From Scytalidium lignicola (taxonomy: Eukaryota > Ascomycota > Leotiomycetes), in the NCBI GenBank assembly GCA_002812745.2, contig NCSJ02000168.1, positions 1 to 64,000 of the forward strand: DNA of 64,000 nucleotides, given 5' to 3'. Position 1 is the stretch's first letter. Each line of letters starts with the position of its first letter. Both the position numbers and the translations under genes were made by a program. Below the pieces are notes generated by a model that saw nothing but the letters and a program-made list of their open reading frames with translations, did no database searches and was not told the origin of the DNA. Shown here piece after piece: positions 52,915-62,761 of this stretch.

Positions 52915-53728
52915 ATTTGTGTATAATGTTAACAATAAATTTTGAGGAAAAAATTAGACGAAGTGAGTCAGATATAAATCGCGATCTCGTATACTAAAAT
53001 TTTCTATATGTAGCAATAGTAGGTTATGTTGGTTATTGATAGGTACTAAATATAACTTATCATACGATCGTAAGGAATCAATCAAACTTCAAGGAACGTA
53101 TTTTATTCTCGTATATATACAGCATTTCTATAGCCCAGAAATGTATTTGTAAGCGGTATGCAACCTGAAGTCAGTCTCGAGCTAGAACGTCATTGCGGGG
53201 ATATATACTGTACATATGAAATGACAAACAAAAATGCTTTTTTTAAATAATTTGTCATATAAGTAGGCACATTGTATGTTCTGAGAATTATTTACGTCTT
53301 ACTTTTTACTTTTGAGTTTGAATGTATAAGTTTCTTGCCAAATTATAAAAATTCTCGTAGTTGTCATCACCAAATAGTAGTAGGCGTCGGATAATAGTGT
53401 TTAGCTGGGATATAGTAACTTGAGACATTCTAGAAGTTTTGATACCTTAGCGAGTTGCTCTTCCCTTCCGACAATAGGATTTTAGTAATAGGATTCAAAG
53501 TCGGGCAAATCGAGCTTGGCATAACTACAAGCTCTACTATACATCGTTTAGAAGACCATTTTGCTCCACTCCTCGCAATCACAGATGAAGAGTTTGCAAC
53601 CTAAACATTAATTGGCATGACACTTCGACTCTGGGCTACATCGATAGCTAAGTATCTGTAAATATGTCTGATTTCTGTAAACGTATGTAATACAAGTAGT
53701 GAATCATGTTAAAAATATCAATCCTTCT
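52915..53728. other. Intergenic, AT-rich, no supported gene
   Basis: Promoter side of the SDR gene and 3' side of the CON-6-like gene. AT-rich with many stops; no domain-bearing frame. Confidence 0.5.
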
Positions 53729-54093
53729 TCACAAAGCATCCAGCTTCTCTTGCGCTGTCTTCTTCCCTTCTTCGGTGACATTTGGATTATTAATAGCTCT
53801 AAGATGAAGGTTATTAGCACTTTTGGCTTGGCCATAATTTGTTTTGAATTGATCACGTACGCTTTCAACCCCCGTTCAACATTTCCTGGATCCTTCCCTC
53901 CTTCGTCGCTAACTTCGACGTTTCCACCCTGTAGCTCATTGTCTAGGACTTCCTTAGCATGCTGCTTTGCCTCATCAGAAACGTTTGGATTTGATATAGC
54001 ACTATAGAAATATCAGTCAAGTGGGACAATCATAAATCAAAGTGCGTCGTACGCTTTATAGCCACGAGCTTTGTTAGATGTTTCTTCGGCCAT
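53729..54093 (-). CDS. CON-6-like small conidiation/stress protein with two repeats
   Basis: Three short exons (54053-54093, 53861-54001, 53729-53798) give 83 aa. The protein holds two copies of the CON-6 motif: GYKAAISNPNVSDEAKQHA in the first half and GLKAAINNPNVTEEGKKTA in the second, joined by an acidic linker. This motif defines the conidiation-specific protein 6 family, small hydrophilic proteins that accumulate in spores. Both introns interrupt the repeats at the same codon (K-A junction, exon ends AAAGC, donors GTACG). Initiation at 54093 (MAEETSNKARG) is supported by frame continuity. The family's biochemical role is unknown; expression in conidia or under stress is typical. Confidence 0.85.
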
Positions 54094-55381
54094 ATTTACT
54101 GATATTGTATATCAATTCAGAAATTAGATTAGATAGGGTGGTTAAAAACTGAAATTATATCCAACAAGTTCTCATGTTCACTCTTTTATCATTGAAGAGA
54201 ATTGAGCGAAATCCAGAAACGTCATTGTGATGCTATATACAGGGGTTGACAGGTTCTTCAACATACCAAGCACTTATGCTGTCATATCACGTTACTATTA
54301 GCCAGTATCGGCCGCACTGAGTGACAGATGCCTTGTAATAGGTATCCTTGGCTATGACTTCATCTGTTTGACTGGACCTATGTTGATGCCAAGAGTGGCT
54401 TATTATTGCCGATTTGATATTATATTATGATAACAAAACTAAGAATTATATATGCTTTAGTAATGTGGAATATAAACCGTCCCCTTCACTTCCATATAAA
54501 GTTTTGGATTATTCAGACAAGATTAATGTCCTAAAAGATCATGCATAGGATTTGGATGTCAAAGAGGAATACTTTGATATACATTTCTCCTGGGCTAAGG
54601 AGAGGCTAATGCGCCTTCAAGTGAGGGCTAAAAATGACATCAAGCTCTTGCCTCCAATCCGTGCCCAAAGCAGCACATGAAGTATCCTTAAGTTTATTCC
54701 AACGATTCCACGGATGCTCGATGCATTGTTGAAGCAGCAACGTTATCATAGGATATGTTCTGAGAATAGTTCTATTCTAGCCACTAATTTCAACAGAATG
54801 TGTGTCTTTCCTTGTTGTAATATTCAGTCTTACACTTGTTGCCAGTTCAATTGTAAGCCCTAAGCTCGACGTTGTTGAAATACTGGAGAGCACGGGTTTG
54901 GAAAGTCTTAACGAATAGCCGGGTAAAGTTGCCATCGGACACCACCGCAAGGGACGTGCTGATAAGCTTTCCCCACCAAATTCATCCCCCGATATCGCAC
55001 CAATCAAGATGCTTGAATACCCAACGGAGACAACCGTAGATTCATATCGATAACGGTGACCTGGATTAATATCAGAATTATTTTCGGAAGAGTGAGATGA
55101 GACCAAATGAAGGCATATGGAGCCTGAAGTCTCGGAAAGGAAGTGCCGGGCAAAGAATGAAATGTGAGAACATATGTATATAAAGGGGAATCCTGCTTTG
55201 GAGTATCCCATGTTCATTGAGCCCGCCATCGCCGTCGGCGAACTCTGAAGAGATATTTTAATACAACCGCTGCCCCGCAGCGTGGACATCAACAATATAT
55301 CAAGTTCAATATCTCAAATATCACATATCCAACTCTTTTCTCTCTCTTTTCCTACATACATACCAACGAATCATCACAGCA
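54094..55381. other. Intergenic between divergent CON-6-like and oxygenase genes
   Basis: The minus frame 54777-55295 (172 codons) has no domain, lies in the promoter side of the oxygenase and is Ser/Gly-biased; I do not accept it as a gene. No other feature is supported. The start context at 55382 (CACAGCAATGGCTCC) is good. Confidence 0.5.
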
Positions 55382-56413
55382 ATGGCTCCAACAAAATACG
55401 CCGACCGGGTCATCCCCAGGATCTCCCTCCACGACTTCGACACCCGCATAGATGAAGTCACACAACAACTAATCAACGCCGCCGAAACAGATGGTTTTTT
55501 CACCCTAATCAACCATGGCCTCAGCGTCGAAGATATCGAGTCCATGTTCAAGACCTCGGCGTCCTTCTTCTCTCTCCCAGACGAGACCAAGGCCCTAGTC
55601 CCCTTCACAACCAAGAACGCCGGATGGGAGAAGAATGCCCAGATACGACCTAGCACAGGCATGCCAGACCAGAAGGAGTCGTATCAGATGCAATACGGAG
55701 ATAACATGAATGGGTTATGGTTACCCGAGGAGAAGATGCCAGGCTTCAAGGCGAAAAGCGAAGAGTTTATGAAGGCATGCCAGGCTATTAGTGAGAAGTT
55801 AATGCTCTGCTTCGCTAGGGGTCTAGGATTTGAGGATAACTACTTCATCAAGGCACATGATATTACTAGAAGGGATTGCCAGACCGTTCTAAGATTACTG
55901 CACTATTTCGAAGTCGATAATTCTGCTCCTGTGCCTGACAATTATTACCGTGCCGGTGCTCACACTGATTGGGATCTCATCACGCTTCTGTTCCAGCGTG
56001 CAGGACAAAGCGGCCTGGAGATCTGCCCCGGGAGAGAAGTAGTGACGGGTTACGGTATTGGAGACACATGGACAAAAGTCGACCCCGCACCGGGAGAAAT
56101 AGTCTGCAACATCGGAGATCTACTCATGTCCTGGAGCGATGATCGATTTAAGTCGACATTCCATCGCGTCAAGACCCCAACTGATCTAGAGACTGATTAC
56201 TTCGGTCCCAGATACAGCATTGCGTACTTCAACCAGCCATGTATGGACTGCGAGATTCAGGGACCTCTAAAGAAGTACCCCATGATAACTGGAGAACAGT
56301 TCACACAACAGGCTATGAATCGCAATTTTGCTGCATTGAAGGCAAAGAGGGAAGCTTTGTCTGAGATTGCTTCGGCTGCTGAAACTGGCACTGCTGTTTC
56401 CGCTGCCGCTTAA
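55382..56413 (+). CDS. 2-oxoglutarate/Fe(II)-dependent dioxygenase (isopenicillin N synthase-like fold)
   Basis: An intronless 343-aa protein. The N-terminal DIOX_N region (residues about 10-120) has RISLHDFD, GFFTLINHGLSVEDI and FSLPDETK. The catalytic domain carries the iron ligands His194 and Asp196 (AHTDWDLITLLFQ) and His261 (STFHRVKTP). The 2-oxoglutarate anchor is Arg277 in RYSIAYF, with Ser279 in the RxS motif. GEIVCNIGDLLMSWSDDRFK is the usual pre-His segment. The length and all key residues match active family members. Substrate is unknown: relatives act in secondary metabolism, ethylene formation or flavonoid-like oxidation. No biosynthetic core gene is adjacent, so a cluster is not indicated. 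Confidence 0.92.
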   Translation: MAPTKYADRVIPRISLHDFDTRIDEVTQQLINAAETDGFFTLINHGLSVEDIESMFKTSASFFSLPDETKALVPFTTKNAGWEKNAQIRPSTGMPDQKESYQMQYGDNMNGLWLPEEKMPGFKAKSEEFMKACQAISEKLMLCFARGLGFEDNYFIKAHDITRRDCQTVLRLLHYFEVDNSAPVPDNYYRAGAHTDWDLITLLFQRAGQSGLEICPGREVVTGYGIGDTWTKVDPAPGEIVCNIGDLLMSWSDDRFKSTFHRVKTPTDLETDYFGPRYSIAYFNQPCMDCEIQGPLKKYPMITGEQFTQQAMNRNFAALKAKREALSEIASAAETGTAVSAAA

Positions 56414-56676
56414 ATTGGAGAGATGTTTTAATCTCCTGTTGTTATCAAGTAAAAAATAAGAATGCATATTTCAATTAAATGCCTGTACATTTTTTCCCCA
56501 CCAGATATTTGAATTTTTATTTTGTTGTACTGTACATTTGACTTTTCATATAACCCAACCTTGTGGAACAACGCCATTTTATAGCGATCATAACTGCCTT
56601 TCAATTCCCAGTGGACTCTTTTGTAACAAATACATAACAATGATTATGTCAAATTCGGTGAGCGTCCAAATAGCCC

Positions 56677-57612
56677 TTATTCGACGACCTTGGTCTTGGT
56701 CTTGGAGGATCCACTCTGGACACGCTTTGCCTTCGGGCGGTTGAGGTGGTGCTCTGGGATCCAACTCTCATCGTAACCCTTTGAAGCCCCAGTTGCAACA
56801 GCCGATCCATCTGTAGTAGGAGAGGATGGGGTATCGACCTTCTTTGCAGGTGCAGCACGTCTGCCACCACCCTTGCGCTTTTGTGGGAAGAGCGGCTCAA
56901 CCCAGGTCTTGTAGACAAAGTATAGAGTACCGACGAAAGCAGCAAGGAGGAACAGATACAAGAAGATGCTGTAGATGGTTAGGCCACATGTAACTAGAAA
57001 AGAGGACGCAGCCGGTACTCACATTTGAGGATCAAAGAGGCTAGTCGGCGCCTCAACGACACTCACGGTTCCATTGTAGGCGCTGACCTGATAAATAGCT
57101 CCAGCTTTAGTTGCAATGAGGGCAACAACGCTGAGACGGAGATCTTCTGGGTTCAAGTCGGTGGTGAAAGAGTAAGGCACCACCTGGTTCTCGCCAGCAC
57201 CAATCTCAATGTCATATCGAAGGTTGGTGAGATTGCGGACAACAGCAGAGCTAGGATGGGCACCTTCTGGCAATGGCTTCAGGGTACTCAATGCACCTCC
57301 AACGAACGCCAGTGTGACCGGCTCTTCTTCATTGTTGGTAAAATCGAGGATTGCCTCTGTCGCATGCCCATTGATTAGCTTGATGCCGAAGACCTCAGAA
57401 TTGGGGAACGAGGCTGCGACCAAGACATCGAGACTAGGAGTGTATTCCGGGTTTTCTTGCTCAGAGCTCTGGAGACACATAGATCAGCAACTCTGGCATT
57501 TCAAATAATTTTATTGACGACATTGTAGGCTGCTTACTTCGTCTGCGGCGGCAAACGCGCTCAAAGCTCGAAGAGCAAGGAAGGCAAGGATAGAGAACTT
57601 GAAGGAACCCAT
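56677..57612 (-). CDS. irc22: IRC22 / translocon-associated protein alpha-like ER membrane protein
   Basis: Exons 57538-57612, 57023-57468 and 56677-56968 join in frame to 270 aa. The signal peptide is residues 1-23 (FSILAFLALRALSAFAAADE). The lumenal beta-rich domain (about 30-170) has GHATEAILDFTNNEEEPVTL and GENQVVPYSFTTDLNPEDLR, matching TRAP-alpha. One transmembrane helix follows (FLYLFLLAAFVGTLYFVYKT, about 175-195), then a basic cytosolic tail with KRKGGGRRAAPAKK. TRAP-alpha is part of the Sec61-associated complex that helps some proteins enter the ER; the fungal form is called IRC22. Length and membrane plan are as expected. Confidence 0.9.
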
Positions 57613-58289
57613 TGAACTGGTGAATTGACAAGAGAATGCTAGTAAAGGTAGATGGACGAAGGAGGACTTGTTTATTCTTCCGGAAGCTGCAATGTGTCTC
57701 GTTTGACGAGAGCGCTTCGCGTAATTTAGCCATTGGGAGAAGCCCAACGAATTTGGGGGAATTCCCCGAGGACGTGTACGGCAAGATCAGCCGGTCTATA
57801 ACAGTTCTTTGGAACAATTACACATTTACGGATTGAACAGAGGTAGAAGACAAAGAATCACAGCACTGAGGCTCGGGCCAATGTTCAACTTTATATTTCA
57901 TATTTTCATTATTCAGGAAGAGGCATTGAAAACCTATCATGCCCGCGATTTAAAAACGCCCGCTAAATGCAAGAACTCATGGCGCCAAAGGCCGCAAACC
58001 GCGTGCCTTTCATACGAGATGGACAAAAGCCATCGCAGCATCCATAATGCTGTAGAACTTCTATATTATCTTATTCGACCCTAAAGCGGCCGAGCAGAGT
58101 CCGCTAGGATCCGCCATAAACCCCGAGAATGGGCAATCCATGCTTTGAGGGGCGAATTCATCTGAATAGCGTGTTAACTGCTAAGTTTGCTCGCAAAAGA
58201 ATCGAGCTGGTCAACTTGTAGTTGCCTGTCTTTCGTTTGTGTGTTTTATATGAGGGTAACAGCGCAATACTCTGCACAATCGCATCCCT
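57613..58289. other. Intergenic
   Basis: Promoter of IRC22 and 3' side of ROX3. Small frames only; nothing supported. Confidence 0.5.
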
Positions 58290-59491
58290 TCATACTCCAA
58301 CCATTCCAGGGCCATAGCTATTATGTCGTATAGGAGGACCTTGGAAGTTATGAGTAGTTGGAGTCTTTTTCTGTTAGCACGAAAATATATCCAGCATGAC
58401 ACGTGCAAAGTACAAACCTTCTTTCGCTTCTTATTCCCCGGACCCCTCTCATCGCCATCACCAGTAGAATAGCCTTCCTGGATATCGTCGTCTACAAACC
58501 CTTCTCCATATCCTTCAAAGCTAGAATCGCCATATGTACGTTTCTTCACATTTCGCTTCGGTCGTGGTGCTTCAGGTCTTGCATTGAGCGATTCTCTGAC
58601 AGCTGGTATAGATGATGATGATGGCGTTTTAGCTGCAGATTGTTTGGCCACACCCAAATGGTCTTGGGTCGCCAGTTCCCCTAATACAGAACTGTTCCAT
58701 AATTCTTTGGGTACCACACCTCTCGCCATCGTCATCGCTCTCCCAAGACTGTTTGATGTAAGTTCTGTCATACCCTTCTCGATTTCCCTTCCCCGGCGAT
58801 TGTGTACCTCCCATTCCTCATCTGGTGCAATTGTCATCGCAAAAAGGGTATCAGGATCTTCTAAATCTTTCTTGGCAGCATCAAATTGGCCACTTAGACC
58901 GAGATTTTTCATATATCCTTTATAAGTTTTGCGAATCACATTCTTCTGACCGTTAGGGAACATCCGAGCCACGCTAGCTGCTATCGGACCAAGATCATAG
59001 AGTTGGAAAAGATCCTGTGATGGATGAGGACGAACAACTTCATGACCTATGTGGCACAGCCCGTGTTAACCATCGTATAATTAACGTGGAGATTCTATTC
59101 TTCAAATGATGCAGCGACTACGCCAAAGATAACTGAGCTGTAAGAAAGAGGGTATCTTACGCGTTCTGCAAAGAAGGTACTTCTCCCCAACATTCATGTG
59201 GAGATCCTCAATACCAAGTCTGCTGCTAACCTCAACGTGGACTTTCTTCTGATCCCGATCTCCATGATCTTCGAACTCGCGTTTTCGTTTATTCGAGGAT
59301 TCCTCATTCGGGCCTACACTTTCTTGTGAATTATCAAACCCAACTGATGACATGCTGCCATTTATGCTATGCGCCGGCGTCGGAAGCGACATGGCTGTTC
59401 GGGGAGAGGTGTTCAGCTTTTGCGAAGCGTCTATTATACTAGAGGGAGTTTGAGATGGACTTTGAGGTGTCTGCGGATGTTCAAAAGGCAT
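58290..59491 (-). CDS. rox3: ROX3 / Mediator complex subunit 19
   Basis: Exons 59161-59491, 58418-59046 and 58290-58370 join in frame to 346 aa. The N-terminal part is Ser/Pro/Thr-rich (PFEHPQTPQSPSQTPSS) and then basic (NKRKREFEDH). The conserved domain follows: GIEDLHMNVGEKYLLCRT, then across the intron HEVVRPHPSQDLFQLYDLGP and ARMFPNG with NVIRKTYKGYMKNLGLSG. The end has KRNVKKRTYGDSSFEGYGEG, a nuclear-localisation-like GNKKRKK, and, from the last exon, HNFQGPPIRHNSYGPGMVGV, a typical Rox3 C-terminus. Med19 sits in the middle/head junction of Mediator and helps link activators to RNA polymerase II. The gene is divergent from NOP4. Confidence 0.92.
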
Positions 59492-60313
59492 ATTGGATGC
59501 TTCCAGTATTGAGCGTATTGAGGATATCGAGAACGATCAGGGACAAATGTAAACAAAGAGACTATCAAATGCGAATAGGTTTATGAGCGAAGTGCGCACG
59601 TCCAGCCACCAGTGAAGCCAACCCTAGATCTCTCGAACGAGCCAGGAATTGCCCAGAGCAACTAAAGAAACGATGAATATGTATCACAACGAACTAAGCT
59701 TCCATTGACCGAAGTTGTTTGCGGCTCGAGATCGTCTGAGACTATGACGAGGGTGAAGGGAGGTGATGGAGAGCGTAGAAGGATCGCGAGGTTGACCGAT
59801 GCTGCCACGAGCAGTCCTATCGCTTGTAGTCCGAAATCCTCATATAGCTGGTCGGATCTACTCTATCAACTTGAGATGTACCCGCGGATCGTATAGACAG
59901 GATTGTTGCGGTGTCAACGTTGGTAGATGCTGATCAAAGGTGATGCAGAGATGCTGGTTTCTTACCAGCCGAGACTCGCTCGCGCTACTGTCAGTCACGT
60001 GAAGACTTCCGGCAAAATCCTTCACCGGCCATTTGCAGTACTCAGCAGCGACATATTTACATTTAACGAATAAAGGATGCTCAAGCACTCAAACTACATA
60101 ATACATGTAGTTAATATCCATCAGAAATATTAAAGTCATAAAGTCACTAGGTCTCAAGTCTCCTGTGAATTTTTATCACCAACCCGAGGCATCAATCTAC
60201 ATTGGGGCTAGCTTACTTTCCATCACGCGGGGCCTTGCCTGAATTTCTGCTTTTCGAACATTTTCGCTATCCAAAAATTCGGTTTCTTAAGAGCCATACC
60301 TACAACAGCAAAA
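59492..60313. promoter_or_regulatory. Divergent promoter between ROX3 and NOP4
   Basis: 822 bases between the two start codons; the frames 59705-59896 and 59858-60088 are not supported. No conspicuous motif could be assigned with confidence. Confidence 0.45.
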
Positions 60314-62761
60314 ATGGCAGAATCAAAGAAACGCCAACGCGATGAGGATGAAACAATTGATGCTCCAGGGCAATTAAAAGAGAGCAAGGGACATTCCCCA
60401 AAAAAGGCTCGAAAAGAAACAAATGCATCAGCTCGACGATCACTTTTCGTGCGATCTCTCCCGGCAAGTGCAACGACGGAAAAATTGACGGAACTCTTTT
60501 CCCAAAACTACCCAATCAAACATGCAACTGTTGTTATAGACCCGGCTACGAAACAATCGAAGGGCTACGGCTTCGTGACGTTTGCAGATGCAGAGGATGC
60601 CCAAAGGGCGTTGGAAGAATTCAGTGGGTACTCGTTCCAGGGACGGAAAATGAAGCTTGAAGTTGCACAGCCAAGATCTCGGGAGGTCACGGCAACTGGA
60701 GGAACAAAGTCTAGTGCAGTATCTACAGAGGCAGCAGCAGCAAAGAAAGCTCGCCAGGAACAGCTAGCTGAGAGTCGAAAATCTCCGAAACTCATCATTC
60801 GAAATCTACCATGGAGTATAAAGGAATCCGAGCAATTGGCAGATCTTTTTAAGAAATTTGGAAAAATCAAGCACTCTACCGTTCCAAAAATTAGGAACAC
60901 ACAAGCTGGGTTTGGGTTTATTGTTCTGCGAGGAAGAAAAAACGCCGAGAAGGCATTGGCTGAAATGAATGGGGTTATGATTGATGGCAGGCCAATCGCT
61001 GTTGACTGGGCTGTGGATAAAGATGTCTGGGAAGGGCAGAAGAATTCCACTGGCGATCAGGATGGTGATAATGAGGGCAGTCAAAAGGGACATAAGGAAG
61101 CTAAGGAAGCAGATGGCCCTGCAGACCTTAACCAGGAAGAGGCCGATCTTGCAAATTTTATGCAGAACCATATGGAGCAGCTAGAGGATGAAGATGATGA
61201 AGATGATGAAGAAGATGAAGAAGATGAAGAAGATGAAGAAGATGAAGAAGATGAAGAAGATGAAGAAGATGCAGACGAGGATATCGATGATAATGAAGAA
61301 GAGGGGTCGGAGGAAGAAAATGATGACGCTTTTGAAACGGAATCTGAGGATGAAGACATAGAAGAAGAGAACAAGGAGGAATCGAAAAGAATTACTGATA
61401 ATTCCTCCACTCTTTTCATTCGGAATCTACCATTCACCACACTTGACGCCGATTTGAAGGAACATTTTATGCAATTTGGACCTGTCCGGTATGCACGTGT
61501 TGTCATGGACAAGGCTACAGACCGTCCTCGTGGTACCGGGTTTGTATGCTTCTTCAATGTTGAAGATGCGGATTCCTGCTTTAGAGCAGCGCCTCGCCAT
61601 CAACCTACTGGTGCTAATGCAATTAAAAGAGGTGAGGTTGTTAATCCTCAGACCAAACGATCTGTACTGGAGGATGAGAGCAAGGATCCAACTGGCATGT
61701 ACACTATTGAAGGGCGTATACTTCAAATTTCAAAAGCCGTTGAACGGACTGAAGCAGCAAAACTCACGGAAGAAAGCAATAACATGCGAACAAATCGTGA
61801 TGAGGATAAGCGGAAATTGTATTTACTCTCGGAAGGTACAGTTGCGACAGGAACGCCACTCTATGACATGCTAGCTCCATCAGAAATTAAGATGCGAGAG
61901 GATAGCGCAAAACAACGAAAGAAGCTAATACAGAATAATCCTATGTTGCATCTCAGCTTAACCCGTCTCTCAATCCGGAACATGCCGCGAAATATTAGCT
62001 CAAAGGATTTGAAAGCCCTAGCCCGGGAGGCCGTCGTTGGTTTTGCCAAGGACGTAAAGAGCGGTCTTCGAGCACAATTATCGAAAGAGGAAGAAGCACG
62101 TGGCGGTGAAGAAATGAGGGAGGCAGAGAGGCAAAGGAAAGCCAAGGGTAAAGGCATTGTCAAACAATCAAAGATTATTTTTGAAGGGCAAGAAGGTTCC
62201 AAAATATCGGAAGAGAGCGGAGCTGGTCGAAGTAGAGGCTATGGCTTCCTTGAGTACAGTTCTCACCGGTGGGCCCTTATGGGTCTCAGATGGTTAAACG
62301 GACACGCACTGAAGAATAGTGCCGGGAAAACACAACGACTCATTGTTGAATTCGCTATTGAAAATGCCCAGGTCGTAGCAAGGAGAAAAGAACACGAGGA
62401 GAAAGCAAGACAGCGCTCCAAGGAAGTCTTAGCGGCGCGTGAAAAGGGCGAGATTCCGGTGAAGGGGAAAAAGGTACTTCGCAGTGACACAATTATGGCA
62501 AGAACTCGCAAAGGCATCAAGGGAAAGAAAGGAGAACGGGTTCCAGGGCAAGGAAAATCCTTCGAGAAGATCGTGTATAATGCCGCGACAAAGTCAGAAG
62601 ATAGCAAGGACAAAGGCAAGGTCAAGAAAGCTGCGAAGAAGGCTGACACATCAAGTTCAAATCAAGAGCGGCCGCTGAAAGATCCGCGCTTAGCAAAGAA
62701 ACAACAAATAGTTGCCAGGAAGCGAATGATGAGAAGGAATCGCAAGAAGGGTTCAGAATAG
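60314..62761 (+). CDS. nop4: NOP4/RBM28-type nucleolar protein with four RNA-recognition motifs
   Basis: An intronless 815-aa protein. RRM1 begins SLFVRSLPASATTEKLTELF with KGYGFVTFADAEDAQRAL. RRM2 is KLIIRNLPWSIKESEQLADL with GFGFIVLRGRKNAEKAL. After a very acidic tract (about residues 290-350) RRM3 begins STLFIRNLPFTTLDADLKEH with GTGFVCFFNVEDADSCF. RRM4 is LTRLSIRNMPRNISSKDLKA with GYGFLEYSSHRWALMGLRWL. The C-terminus is strongly basic, as in nucleolar proteins. Nop4 is required for 60S ribosomal subunit maturation. The ATG context (AACAGCAAAAATGGC) is good and no upstream in-frame start competes. Confidence 0.94.
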   Translation: MAESKKRQRDEDETIDAPGQLKESKGHSPKKARKETNASARRSLFVRSLPASATTEKLTELFSQNYPIKHATVVIDPATKQSKGYGFVTFADAEDAQRALEEFSGYSFQGRKMKLEVAQPRSREVTATGGTKSSAVSTEAAAAKKARQEQLAESRKSPKLIIRNLPWSIKESEQLADLFKKFGKIKHSTVPKIRNTQAGFGFIVLRGRKNAEKALAEMNGVMIDGRPIAVDWAVDKDVWEGQKNSTGDQDGDNEGSQKGHKEAKEADGPADLNQEEADLANFMQNHMEQLEDEDDEDDEEDEEDEEDEEDEEDEEDEEDADEDIDDNEEEGSEEENDDAFETESEDEDIEEENKEESKRITDNSSTLFIRNLPFTTLDADLKEHFMQFGPVRYARVVMDKATDRPRGTGFVCFFNVEDADSCFRAAPRHQPTGANAIKRGEVVNPQTKRSVLEDESKDPTGMYTIEGRILQISKAVERTEAAKLTEESNNMRTNRDEDKRKLYLLSEGTVATGTPLYDMLAPSEIKMREDSAKQRKKLIQNNPMLHLSLTRLSIRNMPRNISSKDLKALAREAVVGFAKDVKSGLRAQLSKEEEARGGEEMREAERQRKAKGKGIVKQSKIIFEGQEGSKISEESGAGRSRGYGFLEYSSHRWALMGLRWLNGHALKNSAGKTQRLIVEFAIENAQVVARRKEHEEKARQRSKEVLAAREKGEIPVKGKKVLRSDTIMARTRKGIKGKKGERVPGQGKSFEKIVYNAATKSEDSKDKGKVKKAAKKADTSSSNQERPLKDPRLAKKQQIVARKRMMRRNRKKGSE
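61181..61270 (+). repeat. (GAAGAT)n microsatellite inside NOP4 coding the acidic tract
   Basis: GAAGAT hexamers, first mixed with GATGAT, run for about 90 bases and encode alternating Glu and Asp. Length variation would stay in frame because the unit is six bases. Confidence 0.9.

Noticed and set aside
54777..55295. 172-codon minus-strand frame upstream of the dioxygenase
   Set aside because: No recognisable domain, biased composition, and it occupies the likely promoter of the dioxygenase.
61081..61557. Minus-strand frame with a long poly-serine tract
   Set aside because: It is the antisense reading of the GAAGAT repeat inside NOP4, whose four RRMs are clearly on the plus strand.
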